Origin: AWTP1-13 sp041288195
GTDB lineage: Bacteria > Pseudomonadota > Alphaproteobacteria > Rhizobiales > Hyphomicrobiaceae
Length of the DNA: 17,364 nt
Direction of reading: 5' to 3'
NCBI GenBank assembly: GCA_041288195.1
Contig: JBGGME010000107.1
Span: 1 to 17,364, forward strand
Below are positions 8,214 to 15,338 of this stretch, piece by piece. The notes below the pieces were generated by a model. That model ran no database searches. It worked only from the letters and a program-made list of their open reading frames with translations, and was not told the origin of the DNA. Each line of letters opens with the position of its first letter. Positions within the stretch are counted from its first letter, which is position 1. A program made the translations under genes and the position numbers.

Positions 8214-9073
8214 TCGCTCACGTTGCCCGCAGCGGTGAGGATCGCGGCCGCGTCGTGCTGCAGCTCGGCTCGGTCAACCCGAGCGCGGCAGCGCTCGAGG
8301 CCGCCGTCCGCGTCGCCCGCGCCTTCCAGTCCGAGATCGAGAGCCTGTTCGTCGAGGATGCGCAGCTCTTCGACTGCGCCGCCTACACCTTCGTGCGCGA
8401 GGTCTCGCTCACGGGCCGCCAGCGCCGGGTGATGTCGCCCGCCGGCATGACGCGCGACCTGCGGCACGCCGCGCAGGCGGCGCGGCGGCAGCTGGAGGCG
8501 CTCGCGCGCCGCGCCGAGGTGCCGCTGCGCTCGCGCGTCGTGCGCGACGAGCCGCTCAGGGCGCTGGCGATCGCCTGCGCCGAGTCCGGGCCCTGGAACG
8601 TGGTGGCGCTGGCCGAGCCGTTCACCGCCGGCAACGCCAGCCCCCTCAAGCAGCTGCTGATCGAGATTCCCGGCACCACGGGGCTCATCCTGGTGGGGCC
8701 CAAGTCGCGCCCCGTGCGCGGACCCATCGTCGTCGCCGTGGAGGACAGCGAGCGTCTGCCGGCGCTGTTGCGTGCCGCCGGCCGCCTTGCCACCGTCGAC
8801 GGCGCCGACATCGTGCTTCTGCTGATCGCCACCGACGAGGAGCGCCTGGCGCGCATGGACGGCGAGGCTCGTTTGGTTGTCGATGCACGCGAGGATGTGC
8901 GCATCGCCCACGCCGAGGTGGCGCGCGGGGAGGCTGCCGTGATTGCCGAGGCGCTGCGCCGGCTCAGGGGCGGCTTCGTCATCTGCCAGTTCGGCGGCTT
9001 GACCGTTCCCGAGGAGGGCGATTTGAGGCCGCTGGCCTCCGTCCTCGAGTCCCCGCTCTTTCTCGTGCGCTGA
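8210..9073 (+). CDS. tandem universal-stress-protein-like protein
   Basis: Starts inside the stop codon of the Lon-like gene (ATGA, four-base overlap) and encodes 287 aa. Two halves each look like a USP/adenine nucleotide alpha hydrolase-like fold: the first begins GRVVLQLGS and runs to about 165, ending GLILVGPKSR; the second begins GPIVVAVEDSERLPALL (171 on) and ends SPLFLVR. The first half has the USP-like alternation of a helix rich in Ala/Arg (26-40) and a strand with SLFVEDAQL (45-53). The usual ATP-binding G-x2-G-x9-G-S/T motif of UspA is not evident, so it may bind a ligand without ATP or act as a structural partner. Coupling to the protease suggests they act together, for instance as an adaptor or regulator; that is inference. 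No signal peptide. Confidence 0.75.
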   Translation: MIAHVARSGEDRGRVVLQLGSVNPSAAALEAAVRVARAFQSEIESLFVEDAQLFDCAAYTFVREVSLTGRQRRVMSPAGMTRDLRHAAQAARRQLEALARRAEVPLRSRVVRDEPLRALAIACAESGPWNVVALAEPFTAGNASPLKQLLIEIPGTTGLILVGPKSRPVRGPIVVAVEDSERLPALLRAAGRLATVDGADIVLLLIATDEERLARMDGEARLVVDAREDVRIAHAEVARGEAAVIAEALRRLRGGFVICQFGGLTVPEEGDLRPLASVLESPLFLVR

Positions 9074-9089
9074 CGGTCTCGGCGATTTC

Positions 9090-9116
9090 CCCTGGCCGAT
9101 TCAGGGAGAACCCTGA
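9090..9116 (+). terminator. possible hairpin, two alternative pairings, after the Lon/USP genes
   Basis: TCAGGG (9101-9106) and CCCTGA (9111-9116) form a 6-bp stem with an AGAA loop, 27 nt after the USP-like stop codon. CCCTG at 9090-9094 could instead pair with CAGGG at 9102-9106, so the two structures exclude each other. There is no run of T after it, so it is at best a weak or Rho-assisted terminator, or part of the leader of the gene at 9183. Confidence 0.25.
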
Positions 9117-9182
9117 TTGCGAAGGGACGGCCCTGCACCGACGCTGCCTCGATCAGAGGGCGTTGGTCACGGTGGAGCTTCC

Positions 9183-9611
9183 ATGCGCAAGTCGCTTGCA
9201 ATACTCGTCTGCGGAGTGATGCTGTTCGTTGGTGTGATGGCCTTCCTGGCGCCGGCGGACGCCGGGCGTCGCGGAGGTGCCCGAGGTCATGGTCATCATC
9301 ACGCTGCCCATCGAGGCCACCACCACCGCCACGCTGCGCATCGACACGCCCATCGCAGCTACGCCGCGCGTCACAACGTCAATCGCAACGTGAACGTCAA
9401 CCGCAACGTCAACGCCAATCGGCGCATGGTCTACCGCAACGGCGTGCGGGGCTATTGGCGTAACGGCAGGTGGATCGCTGCACCCCTCGCCGCCGGCGCC
9501 GCCGTTGCAGGCGCGGGCTACGTGGCCACGTGCGCCTACGAGTACAACCGCTGGCAGGCCACGGGCAGCACCTACTGGCGCAGCCGCTACAACCAGTGCG
9601 CCGGCATTTGA
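9183..9611 (+). CDS. secreted His-rich, Asn-repeat protein
   Basis: A 142-aa protein whose ATG follows GGTGGAG. It has a clear signal peptide (hydrophobic 5-23, cleavage near ADA|G at 25-28). The mature part begins with a His-rich stretch holding 13 His between residues 36 and 64, then NVNRNVNVNRNVN (65-77) made of two exact NVNRNV units, then RGYWRNGRW (89-97), an Ala/Gly-rich hydrophobic segment (about 99-115) and two Cys near the end (117, 139) that could form a disulfide. The His cluster suggests binding of metal ions such as Ni, Cu or Zn in the periplasm or outside the cell; this is inferred from composition. The YWRNGRW motif resembles aromatic motifs of small alphaproteobacterial envelope proteins. 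No function is assigned. Confidence 0.8.
   Translation: MRKSLAILVCGVMLFVGVMAFLAPADAGRRGGARGHGHHHAAHRGHHHRHAAHRHAHRSYAARHNVNRNVNVNRNVNANRRMVYRNGVRGYWRNGRWIAAPLAAGAAVAGAGYVATCAYEYNRWQATGSTYWRSRYNQCAGI
9375..9410 (+). repeat. two tandem 18-bp units encoding NVNRNV
   Basis: Bases 9375-9392 and 9393-9410 are near-identical 18-bp units (they differ at two third-codon positions) and each encodes Asn-Val-Asn-Arg-Asn-Val. A degenerate third unit (NANR) follows. Such a short in-frame repeat can expand or contract by slippage, changing linker length in the secreted protein. Confidence 0.7.
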
Positions 9612-9632
9612 CGGCCCCATTCGAGACGCATC

Positions 9633-9866
9633 TTACCGCTCGGGACCGAAGAACGCCTGCCTGATCGCCTTGGCGTCGGGAAGTCCTTCCCGCCGCAGGC
9701 GCTCGTAGCTGCGTTGCGCGGCGAGCGCCTCCCGCAGTACGGCACAGATCAGCCCGACGGCTGAAGTCGCTGACCGCAGCGGCGGGACTCGCAGGACGGC
9801 TCCGAAGACCGGCGGCTTCGCCCGGCCTTCATGAGCGAGTCCAGCGTGGGAGAAGCAGTGTGTCAT
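9633..9866 (-). CDS. small hypothetical protein downstream of DUF1127 gene
   Basis: A 77-aa protein. The ATG at 9866 has AAGGAC seven bases upstream; the ATG at 9905 lacks such a site, so the shorter form was chosen. The middle (about 34-52) is a hydrophobic/amphipathic helix with one Cys, and the C-terminus SYERLRREGLPDAKAIRQAFFG (53-74) has an Arg-rich helix followed by a D-x-x-x-I-R-Q-A pattern. It lies 64 nt downstream of the DUF1127 gene on the same strand, so the two are probably cotranscribed. Its basic C-terminal helix is reminiscent of DUF1127 proteins, and it could be a diverged relative. No function is known to me. Confidence 0.65.
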   Translation of the reverse strand: MTHCFSHAGLAHEGRAKPPVFGAVLRVPPLRSATSAVGLICAVLREALAAQRSYERLRREGLPDAKAIRQAFFGPER

Positions 9867-9930
9867 AGCTGTCGTCCTTTCCAAGGGTCGGCGGGCAAGC
9901 TTCATGAGCAGGCTTGGGAGCGTGGCCCGG

Positions 9931-10176
9931 CTAATTCCGCCAGAACGGCTTGGACGCCTCCCGCAAGGCCTGCTCGCGCGTGAGGCCGATATCGGCCAGC
10001 AAGCGGCCCTCTTGTGACAGCTCGCGCAATGCCCGACGCTGGGCGCTCCGCATCATCCAGGTCGCAAGCGTCCGAAACGCCATCCACTCCTGGCAAAATC
10101 CCCGCTCGGCGAAGCGGTGTTCCCCCGCGCCTTGATGCACGCTAGGGACGGAGGCCGGGGCTGGTGACATCGACAT
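9931..10176 (-). CDS. DUF1127 domain small protein
   Basis: An 81-aa protein ending with the DUF1127 signature: an Arg-rich helix (RALRELSQEGRLLADIGLT, 48-66), then REQALREASKPFWR (67-80). DUF1127 (YjiS-like) proteins are small basic proteins, very abundant in alphaproteobacteria; some have been linked to RNA binding and phosphate or stress adaptation. The start at 10176 is supported by GGAG seven bases upstream; a second in-frame ATG lies at 10170. The N-terminal 30 residues are Pro/Ser-rich and unlike the core. It is divergent from the GcvA-type regulator (10299), sharing a 122-bp upstream region, and may be a target of it; that is inferred from arrangement only. Confidence 0.85.
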   Translation of the reverse strand: MSMSPAPASVPSVHQGAGEHRFAERGFCQEWMAFRTLATWMMRSAQRRALRELSQEGRLLADIGLTREQALREASKPFWRN

Positions 10177-10263
10177 CGAAGTACTCCGTGTTGGGCGCGT
10201 ATTCGCGCTGCGGAGCACACCAATAGAAGCAGGAACGGGTTGCGGGCAAAGCATCGTTTCTCT

Positions 10264-10295
10264 ACCCTGCCCTAGTTTTTCTCATGAAGCAGGGT
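10264..10295 (+). promoter_or_regulatory. inverted repeat covering the gcvA-type ribosome binding site
   Basis: ACCCTGC (10264-10270) is the exact reverse complement of GCAGGGT (10289-10295). The right arm contains the AGGG that would serve as ribosome binding site for the ATG at 10299, and the 18-nt spacer contains the alternative ATG at 10284. In RNA, the stem would hide the ribosome site; in DNA it could be a LysR-type operator for autoregulation. Confidence 0.45.
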
Positions 10296-10298
10296 CCA

Positions 10299-11252
10299 AT
10301 GCTCCGCCGCCTTCCTCCCCTCAATGCGCTCAAGGCTTTCGAGGCCGCGGCCCGGCACGAGAGCTTCACGCGCGCCGCCGAGGAGCTGTGCGTGACGCAA
10401 GGCGCGGTGAGTCACCAGGTGAAGGCGCTGGAGCTCGAGCTGGGCGTCAAGCTCTTCAATCGCGAGCGCCAGCGCCTCATCATCACCGAGGCGGGCCGCG
10501 AGTACCTCACCGTGATGCGCGACGCTTTCGATCGCATCGCGGTCTGCACCGAGCGTCTGCTGCAGCGGCAGAGCTCGGGCGTCCTCACCATCAGCACGTC
10601 GCCGGACTTTGCGGCCAAATGGCTCGTCAATCGCCTGGGCCGCTTTGCCGAGGACCACCCGACCATCGATCTGCGCGTGTCGGCGACCCTGCATCACGTC
10701 GACTTCGCGCGCGAGGACGTCGACCTCGCCGTGCGTCATGGCGACGGCAATTGGCCGGGCATGAATGTCGTACGCCTGAGCTCCGAGCAGCTGTTTGCGG
10801 TGTGCAGTCCGAAGCTGCTGGCCGGTCGCCATCGCCTGAGCAGGCCGGCCGACGTGCTCAAGTTTCCCCTCATCCACGTCGACGATCGGAAAGACTGGGG
10901 CAAATGGCTAGAGGCCGCCGGCGTCGAGGGCGCCGAGCTGTCCCACGGCCCCGTGCTCAATCGCGCGAGCATGGTGATCGATGCCGCCATCGACGGCCAG
11001 GGTATAGCGCTCGCCCGCACGACGCTTGCCGCAACGGATCTCATCAGCGGCCGGCTCGTGCGTCCGTTCGCCGAGGAGCTGCGTCTGTCCAAGACTTATT
11101 GGATACTCAGTCCGAAGGCGACAGCAGCGCTTCCCAAAATCGTCGTGTTCCGGGACTGGCTGCTCGCCGAAGCCGCCAACGACGTCCGGCAGCTCAGGAA
11201 CCTCGGCGCGGGGACACGCGCTCCCGCTCGCGCCAGGAAGTCCGAGAAGTGA
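10299..11252 (+). CDS. GcvA-type LysR family transcriptional regulator
   Basis: A 317-aa LysR-type regulator. The N-terminus LRRLPPLNALKAFEAAARH is the typical opening of GcvA-like proteins, followed by the helix-turn-helix (FTRAAEELCVTQGAVSHQVK, about 23-42) and the wing and dimer helix. The effector domain starts near residue 90 (GVLTISTSPDFAAKWLV) and has the family pattern DLAVRHGDGNWPG. In E. coli GcvA senses glycine and controls glycine cleavage, but this subfamily is large in alphaproteobacteria, often regulating neighbours such as beta-lactamase or transport genes, so the name indicates family, not target. An upstream in-frame ATG at 10284 adds five residues. It is divergent from the DUF1127 gene. 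The C-terminus carries a basic tail. Confidence 0.93.
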   Translation: MLRRLPPLNALKAFEAAARHESFTRAAEELCVTQGAVSHQVKALELELGVKLFNRERQRLIITEAGREYLTVMRDAFDRIAVCTERLLQRQSSGVLTISTSPDFAAKWLVNRLGRFAEDHPTIDLRVSATLHHVDFAREDVDLAVRHGDGNWPGMNVVRLSSEQLFAVCSPKLLAGRHRLSRPADVLKFPLIHVDDRKDWGKWLEAAGVEGAELSHGPVLNRASMVIDAAIDGQGIALARTTLAATDLISGRLVRPFAEELRLSKTYWILSPKATAALPKIVVFRDWLLAEAANDVRQLRNLGAGTRAPARARKSEK

Positions 11253-11345
11253 GGTTGCCTGCGTGTATCTCGCTGGCCAGCTCGATCCCGGCATATCGCC
11301 TGGGCAGCTCGGACCTCGTGACCCTGGGCAACCCGCGTCTTGGCC

Positions 11346-11486
11346 TTACAACAGGACGCCGACCGCGCCGCGCACCAGCTCGACCACTGCGGCGACCGCA
11401 ATGAAGCCGACGCCGATGCGACCCCAGATCTCGTCGTTCCGGGCCAGTTGTTCGTCCTGCAACGTGCTGCCGCGATGCTTGCTCAT
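11346..11486 (-). CDS. 46-aa single-pass membrane protein
   Basis: A short ORF whose ATG at 11486 is preceded by AGGGG with a six-base spacer, the best ribosome site of this intergenic region. The N-terminal half is charged and soluble (MSKHRGSTLQDEQLARNDEI), the C-terminal half (24-46) is a single hydrophobic segment ending GAVGVLL with a Glu-Leu-Val-Arg interruption. The longer reading from 11579 lacks comparable support. It converges with the GcvA-type gene 93 nt away. Small proteins of this kind are often stress-induced; nothing here identifies the function. Confidence 0.55.
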   Translation of the reverse strand: MSKHRGSTLQDEQLARNDEIWGRIGVGFIAVAAVVELVRGAVGVLL

Positions 11487-11653
11487 GGTCAACCCCTGCC
11501 GTGCGTCTTTGCGACTTTCTATCGACTTGGTGAGGAAATGGTTGTTCCGCAGGGCACATCCTAGACCTTCAATGATCACAAAATTGCGTCCGATGCGTGT
11601 GCAAGTTACGGCGGGAACAGAACGGCGGCAGGCGCGGGCCTATAGCTGCGCCC

Positions 11654-11857
11654 ATGGACAAGGATGCCAAATACGCCGCCCGTCTCGCCAACGTGTACTT
11701 CCTCAGGCTCCTGGGGACATCCCTGCGTCAGGCGACGGCCGACGTGCCCAAGGAGGAGCTGCCGGAGGAGATCAGCCGACTGCTGCGCGAGCTGCAGCGG
11801 CAGGAGTTTCTGCAGAACATCCACGCCGGAAGGCCGAAGGCCGATCCGTCCGCCTGA
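11654..11857 (+). CDS. small helical hypothetical protein
   Basis: A 67-aa protein, almost all predicted helix: MDKDAKYAARLANVYFLRLL (1-20), a short turn, then KEELPEEISRLLRELQRQEF (33-52) rich in Glu/Leu/Arg. The body is too regular to be a shadow ORF, and the reverse strand gives only a mirror-like ORF. The ATG at 11654 has no strong ribosome site; the frame is open back to 11597, but those added residues are basic filler. It converges on the ubiB gene with 42 nt between stops. The family was not recognised. Confidence 0.5.
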   Translation: MDKDAKYAARLANVYFLRLLGTSLRQATADVPKEELPEEISRLLRELQRQEFLQNIHAGRPKADPSA

Positions 11858-11899
11858 CCCGTCCGGGACCAGCCGGCTCCCCCCAAGTCCGCCCCCAGT

Positions 11900-13513
11900 C
11901 TAGCCCAGCGGCGCGATCAGCCAGGCCGCAATCGCAACCAGCGCCAAGGCGCCGACCCACAGCGCGGCCCGCGTCCAGCGTCCGTGGTGGGCCTGGGCAG
12001 CCGCAAGGCGCTCCACCGTGTCCTCGTCGAGGCTCAGGCCCTTGCGCGCCATGTCGGCGAGCGCCAGGGCGGTGCGCTCGGCTTGCTCCAGCAGGCGGGG
12101 CACCTCGGCCACCACCCGGCCGAAGACCTCCGCACCCTCGCCCGCCTCGCGCAGGCGCCCGGCAACGCCGGTGTTGAGCGCCATCCACTCCCGGGCGATC
12201 GGTTCGGCGGCCGTCCACATGTTGAGCGCGGGATCGAGCGAGCGCGCCACGCCCTCGACCACCACCATGGTCTTCTGCAGCAGCAGCAGCTCGGGCCGGG
12301 TCTCCATGTCGAACACCTCGGTGTAGGCGAACAGCTGCCCCAGCAGGTCCGCCATCGAGATCTCCTCGGCCGTGCGGCCGTGGATCGGCTCGCCGATCGC
12401 CCGCATCGCCTGCGCGAACACCTCGACCGAGTGGTGCGGCGGCACGTAGCCCGCCTCGAAGTGGATGGCGGCGGTGCGGCGATAGTCGCGCGTGATGAGG
12501 CCGTGCAGGATCTCGGCCAGGAACCGGCGCTCCTTCGCTCCCAGCCGACCCATGATGCCGAAGTCGACGGCGACGATGCGGCCCTGCCGGTCGACCAGCA
12601 GGTTGCCCTGGTGCATGTCGGCGTGGAAGAAGCCGTCGCGCATGGCGTGGCGCAGGAAGGAGCGCAGCGCGGTGAGGCCCAGCGCCCTCAGGTCGTGGCC
12701 GGCGGCTGCCAGCGCGGCATGGTTCGAGATCGCGATGCCGTCGATCCACTCCAGCGTCAGCACGCGCTGCGCCGTGCGCCGCCAGTCGACGGTGGGCACG
12801 CGGAAGGCGCCGTCCGGCAGCGTCTGGTCGCCGGCGATGTTGTCGGCCATCTCGGAGATGGCGGCGGCCTCCAGCCGCATGTCCATCTCGATCTCGACCG
12901 AGCGCGCGAGGGTGTCGACTACCGCCACCGGCCTGAGCCGGCGCGACGGCGGATGCAAGCGCTCGATCTGGCGCGCGACGAGAAAGAAGCTGTCGAGGTC
13001 GCGGCGGAAGCGGCGCTCGATGCCGGGCCGCAGGATCTTGACCGCCACCTCGCGCCGCTCGCCGCCGTCGATCACCACGGCCTTGTGCACCTGGGCGATG
13101 GAGGCGGCTGCCACCGGCGGTCCGAACTCGGCGAAGTGGTCCTCGAGCCGCCCGCCGAGTGCCTCCTCCACGGCCCGGCGCGCCTCGCGCATGGAGAACG
13201 GCGGCAGCCTGTCCTGCAGGTGGCGCAGGTCGGCCGAGAGCTCCGCTCCGATCAGGTCGGGCCGCGTGGCGAGGAACTGGCCGAGCTTGATGTAGCTGGG
13301 CCCGAGTGTCGTGAGCGCGCCGGCTACGCGCCGCTCCTTGGGCTCCGCGCCGCGGAACAGCCAGGTCAGCGCCCGCACCGGCGCGGTCGCAGCGCGCGCC
13401 ACATGCAGCGCCGGCGGCGCCCGCGTCCCCTTCGGCACGAAGCGCACGCCATGCTGCGCCAGCACGAAGCCGGCGCGGGAGAGGCGAAAGGTGCTGCCGA
13501 GGGTGGATGCCAT
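11900..13513 (-). CDS. ubiB: UbiB/ABC1-family atypical kinase (ubiquinone biosynthesis)
   Basis: A 537-aa protein with all UbiB hallmarks: KxGQ motif YIKLGQ (74-79), the Ala-rich loop AAASIAQVHK (135-144) that replaces the Gly-rich loop of ordinary kinases, VAVKILRPG with Lys159, the DMRLEA segment, HADMHQGN (297-304) as the catalytic loop, and VDFG (Asp317) for metal binding. The last 20 residues form a hydrophobic anchor (VGALALVAIAAWLIAP). UbiB proteins are membrane-anchored ATPases/kinase-like proteins needed for coenzyme Q assembly. The ATG at 13513 was preferred to the TTG at 13531; the ribosome site is weak either way. No other ubi gene is adjacent; in many alphaproteobacteria ubiB follows ubiE, but not here. 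Confidence 0.95.
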   Translation of the reverse strand: MASTLGSTFRLSRAGFVLAQHGVRFVPKGTRAPPALHVARAATAPVRALTWLFRGAEPKERRVAGALTTLGPSYIKLGQFLATRPDLIGAELSADLRHLQDRLPPFSMREARRAVEEALGGRLEDHFAEFGPPVAAASIAQVHKAVVIDGGERREVAVKILRPGIERRFRRDLDSFFLVARQIERLHPPSRRLRPVAVVDTLARSVEIEMDMRLEAAAISEMADNIAGDQTLPDGAFRVPTVDWRRTAQRVLTLEWIDGIAISNHAALAAAGHDLRALGLTALRSFLRHAMRDGFFHADMHQGNLLVDRQGRIVAVDFGIMGRLGAKERRFLAEILHGLITRDYRRTAAIHFEAGYVPPHHSVEVFAQAMRAIGEPIHGRTAEEISMADLLGQLFAYTEVFDMETRPELLLLQKTMVVVEGVARSLDPALNMWTAAEPIAREWMALNTGVAGRLREAGEGAEVFGRVVAEVPRLLEQAERTALALADMARKGLSLDEDTVERLAAAQAHHGRWTRAALWVGALALVAIAAWLIAPLG

Positions 13514-13673
13514 TTCTGCCCGGACTGCCAACGAGGCGCGCGGCCCGTCCTAGGGGCGCGCGCGGCGCGACACCATAGCATTCGTTGCCGGGGGTGAATG
13601 GACCGACAAGATTGCGTCTGCATCCATCCTGACTGTCCGAGTTGGCGGTCAACCTATGGGCCCGCGGGTCCCG

Positions 13674-14204
13674 CTACTGGGTGCCCCAGACCCGCACGGA
13701 GACCTGGGTGACTGCCGCCGCCCCTTTGCGCTCCGCATGGAACTCGGCATCGATGTAGGGCTCGATCTCGCACGCGAGCGTCGCCTGAGTGCCGTCCGCA
13801 TCGCTGCCGAGGCTCGCAGTTTCGTTCCTTGTCACCCGGAGGCCCATGGCGCGGCAGCGCTCGGCGTATGTCGAGATGATCGCGGGCGGAAGGGCGCTGC
13901 TCTCGTAGCCGACGACGCGCCAGCCGGGAAACGTGCCTTCCTGAAACCTGACGCTGTACCTCGCCGGACGGGTCGTCGGGGAGACGAGCCCGAGCCGGTC
14001 GAGCCGCGAGCCCTTGACCAGCAGCCAGTGCCGATACCCGCCGCTGCCCTCGAAGTCCCAGCTGTCGGAGGCGATCCAGAACAAGGTCCACAGCAGTGCA
14101 TAGGGGATCCCAACTACGATCAGGAGCAGGCACCCGACTACGACCAACGATCGCATCCCCGCGGAAAGCTTGCCCGCTCTCGAACGATCTCCAGGGTCTT
14201 CCAT
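13674..14204 (-). CDS. membrane-anchored hypothetical protein
   Basis: A 176-aa protein with a basic N-terminus, one strong membrane segment (MRSLVVVGCLLLIVVGIPYA and on, about 17-44) and an exported or periplasmic C-terminal domain with repeated aromatic and strand-like stretches (YRHWLLVKG, YSVRFQEGTFPGWRVVGYE, then ACEIEPYIDAEFHAER). The start at 14204 is chosen because the reading further upstream is Arg/Cys-rich and unlikely; the ATG at 14156 (residue 17) is an alternative that starts right at the membrane segment. It lies 160 nt upstream of ubiB on the same strand. No family was recognised; plus-strand ORFs over the same bases are shadows. Confidence 0.7.
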   Translation of the reverse strand: MEDPGDRSRAGKLSAGMRSLVVVGCLLLIVVGIPYALLWTLFWIASDSWDFEGSGGYRHWLLVKGSRLDRLGLVSPTTRPARYSVRFQEGTFPGWRVVGYESSALPPAIISTYAERCRAMGLRVTRNETASLGSDADGTQATLACEIEPYIDAEFHAERKGAAAVTQVSVRVWGTQ

Positions 14205-14354
14205 GACCTGCTCGCTATCGCGACGCCTTCGAGGCACCCGTTGATGCGCAATGCAGGCTACTGCTCCCAAGCAGGGGAAATTGCGGCAGCCTCGGCATGT
14301 CTCGCCGCGGGCGCCGCCTTGCAATCGATCTAAGCCGCCCGTCTGGGAAAAGCG

Positions 14355-15164
14355 CTACTTCTCCCCGAGTTCCTTCAGCACTCCGAGAAATCCATCCAGC
14401 TGATTACCCTCCATCGCACGGTGGACCTCGAGCAGCAGCCGCAACTTTTTGACGATTGTCAGAAACTCCTGGCCTTCGGCTTCGGCGCGTGTCTTTCGCG
14501 CGATTGAGCGCTCCTTCTCCGCCTCCGCCAGCAGCTTCGTCGCGCGGGCGGCCAGTTCCTCGTTCTCAAGTCCCGATTTCTTGAGGCGCTCCTTGAGGCT
14601 TTGGATGGACTCGCTGATCAGTTCCTGAGCCTCCTGCCGGACCGTGGCCTCCCGCTGATGATCGACGACAGTGTCGAGCACGCGCTCCAGCGCCGCCTGC
14701 AGCTTCGGCCCGATCCCTCCCCAAGCGCTGGAGAGGCGCGCCATGCCAGTCTCAGCTGGGGTAGCAGGCACCGGGATTAGCGCAGCTGTCATGCTTTGGC
14801 CTGCAGCGACGCGCCGCCGCACGTCGATGAAGACATCGATAATCAGCTCGGTTGCTTGAACGGCCCGCTCCGAGTTGAGCACGGTGGCTGCCATGACCAC
14901 GCCGTGCTCTGTGAAGGCCCATGGCAAAGTACGCCGCCCTCCCCTGCCTTCGTGTGAGGTCGCAGATTGCGACCTCAAAGTCTTCGTCTCCTCCTCCGAG
15001 AGCTGGAAGGCATACCTTGGTCCGAAACGCTCCGAATTCCGCTTGACCTGTTCGTTCAGACGCTTCGTCTCCACCCCGAACATGGTGGCCAGATCGGAGT
15101 CGAGGATCACGCGCTGGTTTCGGAGCTCATGGATTGCTGCAACAACGTTGTTGGGATCGGCCAA
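14355..15164 (-). CDS. ORF6N-domain protein (phage antirepressor type)
   Basis: A 269-aa protein. Residues 8-95 form an ORF6N domain, the DNA-binding module of phage antirepressors: IHELRNQRVILDSDLATMFG (11-30) then VETKRLNEQVKRN (31-43), RYAFQL and WAFTEHGVVMAATVL. Residues 150-250 are a long charged coiled coil (LKERLKKSGLENEELAARA and on), ending in a Leu-rich tail. The start is an unusual TTG at 15164 without a good ribosome site; the frame stays open upstream to 15234 with CTG as the only other candidate, while the first ATG lies inside the domain (residue 28). No other phage gene is near it, so it is a solitary ORF6N protein, commonly seen in bacterial chromosomes and possibly domesticated. 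Divergent from the SMP-30 gene. Confidence 0.88.
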   Translation of the reverse strand: MADPNNVVAAIHELRNQRVILDSDLATMFGVETKRLNEQVKRNSERFGPRYAFQLSEEETKTLRSQSATSHEGRGGRRTLPWAFTEHGVVMAATVLNSERAVQATELIIDVFIDVRRRVAAGQSMTAALIPVPATPAETGMARLSSAWGGIGPKLQAALERVLDTVVDHQREATVRQEAQELISESIQSLKERLKKSGLENEELAARATKLLAEAEKERSIARKTRAEAEGQEFLTIVKKLRLLLEVHRAMEGNQLDGFLGVLKELGEK

Positions 15165-15338
15165 ACCACCGGTCGCAAAACTCGCCAGCTCCTTTGGTCG
15201 CCCTGCGAGCTTGGAGCCGCGGCCTTGTTGCTGTTAGCACGCCGGCCGTGCGGGAACACGCGCCCATGGGACAGCGGCCTGCCAAAACGCTGGAGTTTGC
15301 TTTACAAGAAGGGCGTCGCGTCTTGCCGGAGCTCGTTC

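Noticed and set aside
11772..13652. 626-codon minus ORF and 537-codon plus ORF over ubiB
   Set aside because: Arg/Ala/Pro-rich shadows; the ubiB frame carries all family motifs.
13658..13673. GGGCCCGCGGGTCC palindrome as terminator of the minus gene ending at 13674
   Set aside because: The stem is short with a CGCG loop and no T-run follows on the minus strand.
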